Shown here: one piece after another, positions 1 through 9,789 of the stretch
How the letters are laid out: every line of letters begins with the position of its first letter
Numbering within the stretch: the stretch's first letter is position 1
DNA from: Lachnospiraceae bacterium
Lineage (GTDB): Bacteria; Bacillota; Clostridia; Lachnospirales; Lachnospiraceae
Length of the DNA: 64,000 nucleotides
Assembly (NCBI GenBank): GCA_017473115.1
Contig: JAFUNC010000018.1
Coordinates: 43,487-107,486, forward strand
Direction: 5' to 3'
Program-made: the position numbers and the translations under genes
The notes under the pieces: generated by a model
Told to the model about the DNA's origin: nothing
The model's input: only the letters and a program-made list of their open reading frames with translations
Databases searched by the model: none

Positions 1-846
1 CTTCTGTACACCCTTGTTTCTGTAAGCGGTACCGCAGCATACAGGGATTGCCTGACATTCACAGGTAGCCTTACGTAAAACTTTCTTCATTTCTTCCACT
101 GAAGGTTCTTCACCTTCCAAATACATCATCATAAGGTCGTCGTCTAATTCGCAAATCTTTTCAACGAGCTCTGAACGATATAATTCAGCTTCATCAGCCA
201 TATCTTCGGGAATGTCAACAATTGAAATATCATCACCCTTATCATCGTTGTAGATGTAAGCTTTCATTTCAAATAAGTCAATGATTCCCTTGAATTCATC
301 TTCTTTACCGATAGGTAACTGGATGCAGATTGCATTCTTACCTAATCTGGTACGGATCTGATCTACAGCGCCGTAGAAGTTTGCACCAAGAATATCCATC
401 TTGTTGATGAATGCCATTCTGGGTACATTGTAAGTGTCAGCCTGACGCCAAACGTTTTCTGACTGAGGTTCAACACCACCCTTAGCACAGAATACACCAA
501 CAGCACCATCAAGTACACGCAATGAACGCTCTACTTCTACAGTAAAGTCAACGTGACCCGGAGTATCAATGATATTGATACGATGCTCTAATGCACCAGG
601 CTTGGGCTGGCAATTTTCCTGCAATGTCCAGTGACATGTTGTCGCAGCTGAAGTGATTGTGATACCTCTTTCCTGTTCCTGCTCCATCCAGTCCATGGTT
701 GCAGTACCTTCGTGAGTATCACCGATCTTATAATTAACACCAGTATAGTATAAGATACGCTCGGTTGTGGTAGTCTTACCTGCATCGATATGCGCCATAA
801 TACCAATATTTCTGGTTCTCTCTAACGGATATTGTCTTCCAGCCAA
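1..846 (-). CDS. fusA: Elongation factor G, N-terminal part (runs off left edge)
   Basis: Translocation GTPase of the ribosome. The visible 282 codons cover the start of the protein and the GTPase domain: the P-loop [12 protein letters not shown] near residue 19, DTPGHVDF near 93 and NKMD near 147. The start is a TTG at 844-846, about 7 bases after an AGGAGG site. It gives the family-typical beginning (M)[14 protein letters not shown], and no ATG fits better. The C-terminal part lies outside the window. It follows rpsG by 14 bases and is the third gene of the str operon rpsL-rpsG-fusA. A tuf gene may follow beyond the edge, but that is inference. Confidence 0.97.
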   Translation of the reverse strand, partial: MAGRQYPLERTRNIGIMAHIDAGKTTTTERILYYTGVNYKIGDTHEGTATMDWMEQEQERGITITSAATTCHWTLQENCQPKPGALEHRINIIDTPGHVDFTVEVERSLRVLDGAVGVFCAKGGVEPQSENVWRQADTYNVPRMAFINKMDILGANFYGAVDQIRTRLGKNAICIQLPIGKEDEFKGIIDLFEMKAYIYNDDKGDDISIVDIPEDMADEAELYRSELVEKICELDDDLMMMYLEGEEPSVEEMKKVLRKATCECQAIPVCCGTAYRNKGVQK

Positions 847-860
847 GGTCGTTCCTCCTT

Positions 861-1385
<525 letters not shown>

Positions 1386-1486
1386 CTAATGTGTTCGTGC
1401 GGTATTTCATTTATCCTGCACATACGGCGTGAAAAGTGAATCCCAACACTAAATTAGTTCTGTTTGTGGTACATAGACAAGGCAAA

Positions 1487-1906
1487 TTACTTACCTGCCT
1501 TAGGTCTCTTGGCGCCGTATTTAGAACGAGCCTGACGTCTGTTTGCAACACCTGCTGTATCGAGTGTACCTCTGATGATGTGGTATCTGGTACCGGGTAA
1601 GTCCTTTACTCTACCACCACGAATCAGAACAACGCTATGCTCCTGAAGGTTGTGACCTTCACCGGGAATGTAGCTTGTTACTTCGATACCGTTTGAAAGA
1701 CGAACTCTGGCGATCTTTCTAAGAGCTGAGTTAGGCTTCTTCGGTGTAGCAGTCTTAACTGCTGTACACACACCTCTCTTCTGAGGAGAAGGAGCTTCAA
1801 CAGCTTTCTTGTGCAAAGAGTTGTAGCTTCTCTGCAAAGCAGGAGCTGTAGACTTCTTTACAGATGTCTGTCTTCCCTTACGTACTAACTGATTAATTGT
1901 GGGCAT
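1487..1906 (-). CDS. rpsL: 30S ribosomal protein S12
   Basis: Decoding-centre protein of the small subunit. It is 139 aa with the characteristic N-terminus [11 protein letters not shown] and the conserved loops [11 protein letters not shown] and [14 protein letters not shown]. The streptomycin-relevant lysines in PKKPNSA and GGRVKDLP look wild type. The ATG at 1904-1906 follows an AGGAGGTG site. It is the first gene of the str operon and lies about 100 bases behind a consensus promoter (2010-2038). Confidence 0.98.
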   Translation of the reverse strand: MPTINQLVRKGRQTSVKKSTAPALQRSYNSLHKKAVEAPSPQKRGVCTAVKTATPKKPNSALRKIARVRLSNGIEVTSYIPGEGHNLQEHSVVLIRGGRVKDLPGTRYHIIRGTLDTAGVANRRQARSKYGAKRPKAGK

Positions 1907-2009
1907 TCAATTTCACCTCCTATGATAATATTTTGCTTAATGCTTTGCTTTATACATTTTCTGTAAAAAGCGCCACAATAAAAACATGCATAAACATGCA
2001 CGCTAAATC

Positions 2010-2038
2010 ATTATACTTTTCCGTTTTTTCATTGTCAA
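2010..2038 (-). promoter_or_regulatory. Consensus sigma-A promoter of the str operon
   Basis: On the minus strand TTGACA (2033-2038) and TATAAT (2010-2015) are separated by exactly 17 bases, a perfect vegetative promoter. Transcription should start near 2003, leaving a leader of about 96 bases before rpsL. That leader contains a short TGCAT-GTTT-ATGCA hairpin followed by a T tract (about 1975-1995). It resembles a weak attenuator, but the stem is only 5 bp. Confidence 0.85.
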
Positions 2039-2094
2039 TGATTTTTTTCGTAAAAAATAAGGTTTTTCGGGCAAAAACAGAGTTTTCTTCGTTT

Positions 2095-2847
2095 TTAGTG
2101 AATTTCCGATATATTTTTCTTATAATAAGTGTTCCGATACTCTTTCGGCGTCATATTGCGATACTTTTTAAAAACACTGATAAAAGCACTTTGGGAAGAA
2201 TACCCCAACATCAGGGCAATATCCAAATAAGAATGCTCCGAATAAATCAGCATATCGGCTGCTGTGGCGATTTTAACCTCTGCCACGTAATCTTTCACGG
2301 ACACTCCCGTTTCCTTATAAAAGAGTTTCGCATAATAATCCGGTGACAACCCCACCTGTCCGGCAATCTCTTTTACGCTGAGTTTTTCCTGTAAATGTTC
2401 CTGGATATAATCAACACTTTTACGGATATGAATGGAATAAATCTTCTCTTTCTTTAACTCCCTCATACGCTTGGCAAAATCCACCTGCATCTCTTCCAGC
2501 AAATCCATCAGCCCCTCAATACTTGTAGTCTTATCACCTTTTCGGATGTAAATATCACTTAATGTATATGCCACGTCATGATTCATTCCGGATTCCACGC
2601 ATACACGGGAAACCATAGCCACGGAAACCACAAAATGATACATCACGTTTCGGACGGGATTGTCCGACAATTCGCCTTTACCTTCAAAGAAATTCTGACG
2701 GATTTTCTTTAGATTCTTTTTAACGCCTTCTACATCACCGTTACTGATTACCGCATAGCGCTCAAACTCGCTTTGAAAAGCCGTCCTTATAAAACCGTTT
2801 TCTTTCTGTGCATACAAACTATAATTCAAATCACGATTCGTACCCAT
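2095..2847 (-). CDS. AraC-family transcriptional regulator
   Basis: A 250-aa regulator with a C-terminal double helix-turn-helix. The signature is DYIQEHLQEKLSVKEIAGQVGLSPDYYAKLFYKETG near residue 145, then SSQSAFISVFKKYRNMTPKEYRN near 220. The N-terminal 140 residues resemble the sensor part of the YesN/AraC type, but no ligand can be inferred. It is divergent from the MATE transporter at 3035, so control of that pump is plausible. Two direct repeats in the shared intergenic region (2958-2988) have the spacing expected for AraC half-sites. The start has a GGAG site upstream. Confidence 0.9.
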   Translation of the reverse strand: MGTNRDLNYSLYAQKENGFIRTAFQSEFERYAVISNGDVEGVKKNLKKIRQNFFEGKGELSDNPVRNVMYHFVVSVAMVSRVCVESGMNHDVAYTLSDIYIRKGDKTTSIEGLMDLLEEMQVDFAKRMRELKKEKIYSIHIRKSVDYIQEHLQEKLSVKEIAGQVGLSPDYYAKLFYKETGVSVKDYVAEVKIATAADMLIYSEHSYLDIALMLGYSSQSAFISVFKKYRNMTPKEYRNTYYKKNISEIH

Positions 2848-2957
2848 ATAGAAATTCTTTCTCCTTTACATCTGCAAAATAAATTCCGTTCAGAAACAGT
2901 CTTGCATAAAGTATTTATTTGCTGTTTTTTTACAAACCGCCATTTATATAATATCGT

Positions 2958-2988
2958 TTTTTTGTTATGAAAACAAGTTTTTTGTTAT
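2958..2988. promoter_or_regulatory. Direct repeat, possible AraC-type operator
   Basis: The 11-mer TTTTTTGTTAT occurs at 2958-2968 and again at 2978-2988, a 20-bp period, about two helical turns. It lies between the divergent AraC regulator and MATE gene, just upstream of a TATAAT-like box near 3009. AraC proteins usually bind tandem half-sites with about this spacing. The role is inferred from position, and the T-rich sequence makes chance repetition possible. Confidence 0.4.
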
Positions 2989-3034
2989 ATTGTAAAAAAG
3001 CACTTCTTTTATAATATAAAAAGAGGAAAAATCA

Positions 3035-4363
3035 ATGGAAAAGACACAAGATTTGACACAAGGGAAAGTATTACCGCAAATTCTGCGGTTTTACTTCCCC
3101 ATGTTTTTTACAAATATGTTGCAACAGGTATACAACATTGCCGACACTGCCATCGTGGGAAAAGGATTAGGGGACGACCCCCTCGCCGCGGTAGGAAATA
3201 TGGCCTCGCTGAGTTTTTTGATTGTAGGATTCTCCGTAGGACTGGCCAATGGATTCTGTGTACCGATTGCTCACAATTTCGGTGCCAAAGACTATGGCGA
3301 ACTCCGAAGAAGTACAGCTTCTGCAATTAAACTATCCTTATTTTTGGCAATTATTTTAACTTTTGCAAGCATTCTCTATTTAGATGATATATTAATCCTT
3401 CTGCAGACGTCTCCTGACATTATCAAGGACAGTCTGACATACGGATACATCATCTTTGGTGGTTTAATCACCACCATTTCTTATAATTTGTGTGCAGGCA
3501 TATTGAGGTCGTTGGGCGACAGCACGACACCTTTTATTGCTATTGTAATATCTACCCTAACAAATATCGCTTTAAACTGTTTCTTCATCTTCGGATGCAA
3601 AACAGGCGTAGAAGGTGTGGCAATCGCTACGATTATTGCACAAATCTTATCGACTTTCATATGTCTGCACAAATTATCCCGCATTCACATACTCAAATTA
3701 AATCGTGCGGATTTTGCGACCGATTATGTTCTTTACGGGAAATTGCTCAAAAACGGTGTGCCTATGGCTTTGATGAATTCCATTACCGCCGTAGGATGTA
3801 TGGTGGTTCAGTATTTTGTAAACGGCCTCGGTGTAGCATACACCACTGCATACTCGGTATGCAGCCGCTATGTGAATATGTTTATCCAACCCTCCTGCAC
3901 AGCAGGATATGTAATGTCTTCTTTTACAGGTCAGAATCACGGCGCAAACCGTTTTGACCGTATCCAAAAAGGATTGCGGGTCTGTGTTGGCATTGCGATG
4001 GTGAATTATATTCTTTTAGGCACCGTATTGTACTTCTTCCCGGATTTTCTCGCAGGTCTTATGGTCAACGGAAGCCAACCGATTCAATTAATCAGTGAAT
4101 TTCTCCCTCCTTGCGGAATTATGATGCTTTTTATTAACCTTCTGTTCGTTTACAGAAGCGGCGTACAGGGACTTGGCAAACCGTTAATCCCAATGCTTTC
4201 CGGCATAATGGAAATGGTTATGCGCATTTCCGTGATATTCTTCGGTCTCGATTATTTCGGCTTTGTTACTACGGCATACGCGGATATTGCCGCATGGTTC
4301 GGAGCATTGGCCATGAATTTAATCGCTTACTATGTTTTTGTTCATCGGCTGTCCGGAAAATAA
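3035..4363 (+). CDS. MATE family multidrug efflux transporter
   Basis: A 442-aa integral membrane antiporter with about 12 hydrophobic segments. The N-terminus is KTQDLTQGKVLPQILRF, and the conserved NIADTAIVGKGLG and PFIAIVISTLTNIALN stretches mark the two MATE halves. It probably exports cationic or aromatic compounds by Na+ or H+ exchange, but the substrate cannot be read from sequence. The start follows an AGAGG site. It is divergent from an AraC regulator and ends before a short intrinsic terminator. Together with the downstream alcohol dehydrogenase it interrupts the ribosomal gene block. Confidence 0.92.
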   Translation: MEKTQDLTQGKVLPQILRFYFPMFFTNMLQQVYNIADTAIVGKGLGDDPLAAVGNMASLSFLIVGFSVGLANGFCVPIAHNFGAKDYGELRRSTASAIKLSLFLAIILTFASILYLDDILILLQTSPDIIKDSLTYGYIIFGGLITTISYNLCAGILRSLGDSTTPFIAIVISTLTNIALNCFFIFGCKTGVEGVAIATIIAQILSTFICLHKLSRIHILKLNRADFATDYVLYGKLLKNGVPMALMNSITAVGCMVVQYFVNGLGVAYTTAYSVCSRYVNMFIQPSCTAGYVMSSFTGQNHGANRFDRIQKGLRVCVGIAMVNYILLGTVLYFFPDFLAGLMVNGSQPIQLISEFLPPCGIMMLFINLLFVYRSGVQGLGKPLIPMLSGIMEMVMRISVIFFGLDYFGFVTTAYADIAAWFGALAMNLIAYYVFVHRLSGK

Positions 4364-4448
4364 TTTTGAACATCTTTTATGATAAAATCAACACATTTTA
4401 TTTTATACGGGCAACAACTGTGCTATGATTAACATATACAAGAAAAAT

Positions 4449-4471
4449 ATGCTGGCAATGCCGCATTTTTT
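4449..4471 (+). terminator. Intrinsic terminator after the MATE gene
   Basis: A short hairpin (ATGC, one bulged T, GGC / GCC, GCAT) is followed by six T residues on the plus strand. It separates the MATE transporter from the alcohol dehydrogenase, which should then have its own promoter in 4475-4515. Confidence 0.6.
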
Positions 4472-4527
4472 CACTGTTGTATTTTATCAACAAACTATTA
4501 TTTATATAAAAGGGGGTACTACTTTCA

Positions 4528-5709
4528 ATGGAAAATTTTAATTTTTACAGTCCGACAGAGTTTGTCTTCGGTAAGGATACCGAAAATGAATGCGGCAAAT
4601 ATGTGCGTAAGCACGGCGGAAGCAAAGTGCTGATTCACTACGGTTCAAACTCTGCCGAAAAATCAGGCCTTTTGGACCGCGTCAAAAAATCTCTGGATGC
4701 GGAAGGTATCGCTTACGTCGCATTAGGCGGTGTAAAACCCAATCCCAGGGACACATTAATTTATGAAGGCATTGAATTATGTCGAAAGGAAAATGTAGAC
4801 TTTATCCTTTCCGTAGGCGGCGGTTCCTGCATCGACTCCTCCAAAGGTATTGCTTTAGGTGTACCTTATGACGGTGATTTCTGGGACTTCTACGGCACAG
4901 GTAAGGTAGTAGAGAAAGCATTGCCCATCGGTACGGTTTTAACCATTGCGGCAGCCGGCAGCGAAGGTTCCCCGGGTTCCGTAGTTACCAAAGAAGACGG
5001 CATGTTAAAAAGAGATGTGGGCTCTGATCTTTTAAGACCGAAGTTCTCGATTTTAAATCCGGCCTTGACACAAACGCTTCCCGCTTACCAGACAGCCTGC
5101 GGTGCTACTGATATTATGGCTCACGTATTTGAACGCTATTTTACAAATACCTCAGAAGTGGAAATTACCGACAGACTTTGTGAAGCAGTTCTTTTAACCA
5201 TGATAAAAGAAACACCTCGTGTCATTGAAAATCCGGATAATTACGAAGCGCGTGCCAACATTATGTGGGCAGGTACTGTTGCTCACAACGATATTGTCGG
5301 CGTAGGAAGAAGCCAGGATTGGAACAGCCACGGCATTGAACACGAACTTTCCGGTTTATATGACTGTGCGCACGGAGCAGGTCTTGCGGTAATTATGCCC
5401 GCTTGGATGGAATTCGTTTATAAACACAATGTAATGCGTTTTGCCCAAATGGCAGTCCGCATCTGGGGTTGTGAGATGAATTTTGAAAATCCGGAATTTA
5501 CTGCACTTCGGGGAATTAAATGCTTCAGAACATTCCTTCACGACATCGGAATGCCCATCAACTTCGAAGAACTCGGAGCCAAAGCAGAAGATATTCCTAC
5601 TCTGGTTGATAAATTCGGTTTGGGCGACGGCAAAACCGGCGGCTTTGTCCCCTTAAGTTCTGATGATGTGGCAGAAATCTATACAATTGCATCCAAAGCA
5701 ACCTTGTAA
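4528..5709 (+). CDS. Iron-containing alcohol dehydrogenase (butanol dehydrogenase type)
   Basis: A 393-aa group III alcohol dehydrogenase that should reduce aldehydes to alcohols with NAD(P)H in the cytoplasm. Visible motifs are the nucleotide-binding SVGGGSCIDSSKGIA near residue 95, the metal ligands D and H in ATDIMAHVFERY near 195, and the two further histidines in EHELSGLYDCAHGAG near 270-285. The length and the N-terminal NFNFYSPTEFVFGKD match the YqhD/BdhA branch. A strong GGGGG ribosome site precedes the ATG. It is a single gene followed by a clear terminator and lies convergent with rpoC. Confidence 0.92.
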   Translation: MENFNFYSPTEFVFGKDTENECGKYVRKHGGSKVLIHYGSNSAEKSGLLDRVKKSLDAEGIAYVALGGVKPNPRDTLIYEGIELCRKENVDFILSVGGGSCIDSSKGIALGVPYDGDFWDFYGTGKVVEKALPIGTVLTIAAAGSEGSPGSVVTKEDGMLKRDVGSDLLRPKFSILNPALTQTLPAYQTACGATDIMAHVFERYFTNTSEVEITDRLCEAVLLTMIKETPRVIENPDNYEARANIMWAGTVAHNDIVGVGRSQDWNSHGIEHELSGLYDCAHGAGLAVIMPAWMEFVYKHNVMRFAQMAVRIWGCEMNFENPEFTALRGIKCFRTFLHDIGMPINFEELGAKAEDIPTLVDKFGLGDGKTGGFVPLSSDDVAEIYTIASKATL

Positions 5710-5774
5710 ATACTTCGATTAGATTTTATATTAGCATATTGGAAACAATTTTCTTAAATATAGGCTAATACAAT

Positions 5775-5810
5775 AAAAAGCAAACTCCGGAAATCAGAGT
5801 TTGCTTTTTT
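5775..5810 (+). terminator. Intrinsic terminator after the alcohol dehydrogenase
   Basis: A 13-bp stem AAAAAGCAAACTC / GAGTTTGCTTTTT with loop CGGAAATCA ends in a T run on the plus strand. The A-rich 5' side means it could also work on the minus strand. Confidence 0.93.
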
Positions 5811-5828
5811 CATGTAGCAATTCGGTTA

Positions 5829-6020
5829 TTTGCACTTGAAGTGTAAAGGATTGTGAGGATATTTTCATTCCATAAAGAACCGTTTTCGACTGTGTCAGCA
5901 CTTAACGAGCAGAAATGAAATGCACTGCGAGTTTAGTACTGCTACATCAGTCGAACGAGCGAGAGCGTGTTCTGTTGGAATGAAAATATCCCCACAATTC
6001 TACACCAAACTCCAAATGTA
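5829..6020 (-). ncRNA. Structured intergenic element, copy A (unrecognised family)
   Basis: This is one of three copies in the window (others at 18975 and 39171). The ~100-nt core at 5873-5975, read on the minus strand, is almost identical to copy C and clearly related to copy B. It is enclosed by a copy-specific stem: 5850-5872 pairs with 5976-5998, 22 of 23 positions, and weaker pairing extends outward to about 5829/6020. Inner helices are GAAC/GTTC, TTCGACTG/CAGTCGAA, CAGTACT/AGTGCTG and GCAG/CTGC. The minus strand is preferred as sense because the one mismatch becomes G-U there. It lies between two terminators, in the convergent gap between the dehydrogenase and rpoC. The function is unknown, and an untranscribed DNA repeat is the alternative. 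Confidence 0.7.
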
Positions 6021-6041
6021 AAAAAACGAATGTAACCACAT

Positions 6042-6075
6042 AAAAAACCCGGAAACCTAAAAGTTTCCGGGTTTT
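6042..6075 (-). terminator. Intrinsic terminator after rpoC
   Basis: The stem AACCCGGAAAC / GTTTCCGGGTT with loop CTAAAA has a T run on the minus strand and lies just after the rpoC stop. The flanking A and T runs make it potentially bidirectional. Confidence 0.93.
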
Positions 6076-6081
6076 ATCATT

Positions 6082-9000
6082 TTATTCTTCGTCTGAAACG
6101 GTTTCTTCCACTGCATCAAGATTATCAAGTTCTTCTACATCAACTTCTGTTTCAGTTGCGTCTATAAACTCTTCATCCAAAACAGTATCGGAAATTTCAC
6201 GCATGGTATCGATTTTAACGTCACGATAACGTTTCATACCTGTACCTGCAGGAATCAACTTACCGATGATAACGTTTTCTTTTAAGCCGTACAGAGGGTC
6301 AACCTTACCCTTAATTGCAGCTTCTGTAAGAACCTTCGTTGTTTCCTGGAAGGATGCTGCTGACATAAAGGAGTTGGTCGCAAGGGAAGCCTTGGTAATA
6401 CCCAAAATGATGTCCTTTGCTACTGCAGGAGCAGCATCAGGATTCTCAGCCAAAAGTTTTTCGTTTACTTCTTCCAAAACAAGTCTGTCAACAAGACTGC
6501 CGGGAAGCAAATCGGTATCTCCGCTTTCTTCTACACGCTGTTTCTTTAACATCTGGCGAACGATAACTTCAATGTGCTTGTCGTTCAAGTCTACACCCTG
6601 AAGGCTGTAAACCTTCTGAACTTCACGGATGATGTAGTTTTCAACCGCTTCAATCTTCTTAATTTCAAGTAAATCATGAGGATTGATGCTACCTTCGGTC
6701 AATTCATTACCGGCTTCAATGGTCATACCATCAAGCACTTTAATACGTGAGCCATAAGGAATCAAATAACTCTTTTCCTGCTCGTTGTTTTTGATTACAA
6801 CTTCGCGCTTCTTGGAAGTTTCTTTGATTTCCACAGTACCGCCGAACTCTGCAATAATTGCAAGTCCCTTCGGTTTTCTTGCTTCGAATAATTCTTCCAC
6901 ACGAGGAAGACCCTGTGTGATATCGTTACCCGCAACACCACCGGTATGGAATGTACGCATGGTCAACTGTGTACCGGGTTCACCGATAGACTGTGCAGCG
7001 ATAATACCAACTGCTTCACCAACCTGTACCGCTTCACCGGTAGCCATGTTGGCACCGTAACATTTCGCACAAATACCATTCTGTGATTTACAGGTTAAAA
7101 TACTTCTGATTTTAACAGTATCAATAGGGTTACCATTTTCATCCACACCAACGGAAACAATCTTTGCAGCTCTGCTGGGAGTAATCATATGGTTTCTCTT
7201 AACGATAACATTTCCGTCTTTATCAAAGATGGTATTAACAGAATATCTGCCCTTAATTCTGGTTTCAAGGCTTTCAATGTTAGCATCGCCTTCTGTAAAT
7301 GCAGATACGTTCATACCTACAATTTCATCTCTGTTTGCACAGCAATCCACATCACGTACAATCAATTCCTGACAAACGTCAACCATACGACGTGTCAAGT
7401 AACCGGAGTCCGCTGTACGAAGCGCTGTATCGGAAAGACCTTTACGCGCACCATGTGCAGACATAAAATATTCCAAAACGTCAAGACCTTCACGGAAGTT
7501 TGACTTAATAGGCAATTCAATGGTACGACCGGTTGTATCGGCCATCAAACCACGCATACCTGCAAGCTGCTTCATCTGCTGCTTAGAACCACGGGCACCG
7601 GAGTCAGCCATCATCTTAATATTATTGTAAGCATCAAGACCTGTCATCAACTCTTCTGTCAAACGATCATCGGTTGCGTTCCATACACGCTTAACGCTTT
7701 CGTATCTTTCTTCTTCGGTACACATACCACGACGATAATTCATAGCAATCTGGTCTACCTTAGCCTGAGCTTCTTCCAACAACTGTTTCTTGATAGGAGG
7801 CACTGTCATATCCGATACGGATACTGTCATTGCCGCACGGGTTGAGTACTTATAACCTGTTGCTTTTACAAGGTCAAGTACTTCTGCAGTCTTGGTAGCA
7901 CCATGCTTATTGATTACTTTGTCAAGGATCGGCTTTAACTGCTTCTTGCCAACCAAGAAATCAATTTCAAGTTTAATTGCATTCTCAGGAATGCTTCTGT
8001 CTACATATTCAAGGTCCTGAGGAAGGATTTCATTGAAGAGGAAACGTCCAAGAGTGGATTCTACAATACCCTTTACAACCGTTCCGTCTGCCAATGTTTT
8101 GGTTACACCAACCTTGATACGTGCATGTAAAGTAATTACTTCATTCTCGTATGCGAGAATTGCTTCATTCAAATCCTTAAAGAACTTACCTTCACCCTTT
8201 GCACCGGGTCTCTCCTGTGTGAGGTAGTAAATACCAAGTACCATATCCTGTGAAGGAACGGCTACGGGAGCACCGTCAGAAGGCTTCAATAAGTTGTTGG
8301 GTGAGAGCAGGAGGAAACGACATTCTGCCTGAGCCTCTACGGACAAAGGAAGATGTACCGCCATCTGGTCACCGTCAAAGTCAGCGTTGAACGCTGTACA
8401 TACCAAAGGATGGAGTTTGATTGCCTTACCTTCTACAAGGATAGGCTCAAACGCCTGAATACCAAGCCTGTGAAGTGTCGGAGCACGGTTCAACATAACC
8501 GGATGTTCACGAATTACTTCTTCCAAAACATCCCATACGGTATCATCAAGTTTTTCAACGAGTTTCTTTGCATGCTTAATGTTCTGGCTGATTCCCTTTC
8601 CAACCAATTCTTTCATAACGAAGGGTTTGAAAAGTTCGATAGCCATTTCTTTAGGAAGACCACACTGGTAAATCTTTAACTCAGGTCCAACTACGATTAC
8701 GGAACGTCCTGAATAGTCAACACGCTTACCTAACAGGTTCTGACGGAAACGTCCGGACTTACCTTTTAACATATCGGAAAGTGACTTTAATGCACGGTTT
8801 CCGGGTCCTGTTACCGCTCTTCCTCTTCTACCGTTATCAATCAAAGCATCCACTGCTTCCTGAAGCATTCTCTTTTCGTTACGCACGATAATATCGGGTG
8901 CACCCAAATCAAGAAGTCTTGCAAGACGATTGTTACGGTTGATAATTCTTCTGTATAAATCGTTCAAGTCAGAAGTAGCAAAACGTCCGCCATCCAACTG

Positions 9001-9753
9001 AACCATAGGTCTTAAATCGGGGGGAATTACCGGAATGGCATCCATAATCATCCATTCAGGTCTGTTTCCGGATTCACGGAATGCTTCCACCACTTCGAGA
9101 CGCTTCACAATCTTCGCTCTCTTCTGGCCTTTGGTGCTTTCGTTCTCTAATTCTGCTTTTAATTCTGCATTTTCTTTTTCAAGATCAATCGCAGATAAAA
9201 GTTCTTTGATTGCTTCTGCACCCATGCCAACGCGGAACTCATTGCCCCAGATTTCTCTCTGTTTCTGATATTCTACTTCAGATAAAATATCTTTTACTTT
9301 TAAATCTGTATTTCCTGCATCCAAAACGATGTAAGATGCAAAATACAATACCTTTTCAAGTACTCTCGGTGTAAGGTCAAGAATAAGACCCATACGGCTG
9401 GGAATACCCTTAAAATACCAAATGTGTGAAACGGGTGCTGCAAGTTTAATGTGACCCATTCTTTCACGACGAACATTTGCCTTGGTTACTTCTACACCAC
9501 AACGGTCACAAATAATACCTTTGTAACGTACTTTTTTGTACTTACCGCAGTGGCACTCCCAGTCCTTGCTGGGTCCGAAAATCTTTTCACAATATAAACC
9601 TTCGCGTTCCGGTTTTAAAGTTCTGTAGTTGATGGTCTCGGGCTTGGTAACCTCGCCTTTAGACCATTCTAAAATCTTTTCCGGTGACGCCAAACCGATT
9701 TTGATGGAGTCAAAACTAATCGGTTCATATATCTCTTTTTTTACATCAGACAT
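6082..9753 (-). CDS. rpoC: DNA-directed RNA polymerase subunit beta'
   Basis: Largest subunit of RNA polymerase, 1223 aa. The N-terminal zinc site [13 protein letters not shown]...CDRCG lies near residues 64-82, the catalytic magnesium loop [12 protein letters not shown] near 455, and the second zinc cluster [13 protein letters not shown] near 885. The C-terminus is acidic. I take the ATG at 9751-9753 because GGAAGGAG lies 8 bases upstream. The in-frame TTG six codons earlier overlaps that ribosome site. It is cotranscribed with rpoB, which ends 36 bases upstream, and is closed by a strong terminator. Confidence 0.98.
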   Translation of the reverse strand: MSDVKKEIYEPISFDSIKIGLASPEKILEWSKGEVTKPETINYRTLKPEREGLYCEKIFGPSKDWECHCGKYKKVRYKGIICDRCGVEVTKANVRRERMGHIKLAAPVSHIWYFKGIPSRMGLILDLTPRVLEKVLYFASYIVLDAGNTDLKVKDILSEVEYQKQREIWGNEFRVGMGAEAIKELLSAIDLEKENAELKAELENESTKGQKRAKIVKRLEVVEAFRESGNRPEWMIMDAIPVIPPDLRPMVQLDGGRFATSDLNDLYRRIINRNNRLARLLDLGAPDIIVRNEKRMLQEAVDALIDNGRRGRAVTGPGNRALKSLSDMLKGKSGRFRQNLLGKRVDYSGRSVIVVGPELKIYQCGLPKEMAIELFKPFVMKELVGKGISQNIKHAKKLVEKLDDTVWDVLEEVIREHPVMLNRAPTLHRLGIQAFEPILVEGKAIKLHPLVCTAFNADFDGDQMAVHLPLSVEAQAECRFLLLSPNNLLKPSDGAPVAVPSQDMVLGIYYLTQERPGAKGEGKFFKDLNEAILAYENEVITLHARIKVGVTKTLADGTVVKGIVESTLGRFLFNEILPQDLEYVDRSIPENAIKLEIDFLVGKKQLKPILDKVINKHGATKTAEVLDLVKATGYKYSTRAAMTVSVSDMTVPPIKKQLLEEAQAKVDQIAMNYRRGMCTEEERYESVKRVWNATDDRLTEELMTGLDAYNNIKMMADSGARGSKQQMKQLAGMRGLMADTTGRTIELPIKSNFREGLDVLEYFMSAHGARKGLSDTALRTADSGYLTRRMVDVCQELIVRDVDCCANRDEIVGMNVSAFTEGDANIESLETRIKGRYSVNTIFDKDGNVIVKRNHMITPSRAAKIVSVGVDENGNPIDTVKIRSILTCKSQNGICAKCYGANMATGEAVQVGEAVGIIAAQSIGEPGTQLTMRTFHTGGVAGNDITQGLPRVEELFEARKPKGLAIIAEFGGTVEIKETSKKREVVIKNNEQEKSYLIPYGSRIKVLDGMTIEAGNELTEGSINPHDLLEIKKIEAVENYIIREVQKVYSLQGVDLNDKHIEVIVRQMLKKQRVEESGDTDLLPGSLVDRLVLEEVNEKLLAENPDAAPAVAKDIILGITKASLATNSFMSAASFQETTKVLTEAAIKGKVDPLYGLKENVIIGKLIPAGTGMKRYRDVKIDTMREISDTVLDEEFIDATETEVDVEELDNLDAVEETVSDEE

Positions 9754-9789
9754 TATTGGCACTCCTTCCAAAATTAGGCTGTCGCCTTA

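Noticed and set aside
5829-6075. Terminal stems of the elements as simple transcription terminators
   Set aside because: No T run follows the stems on either strand, and separate good terminators flank copies A and C.
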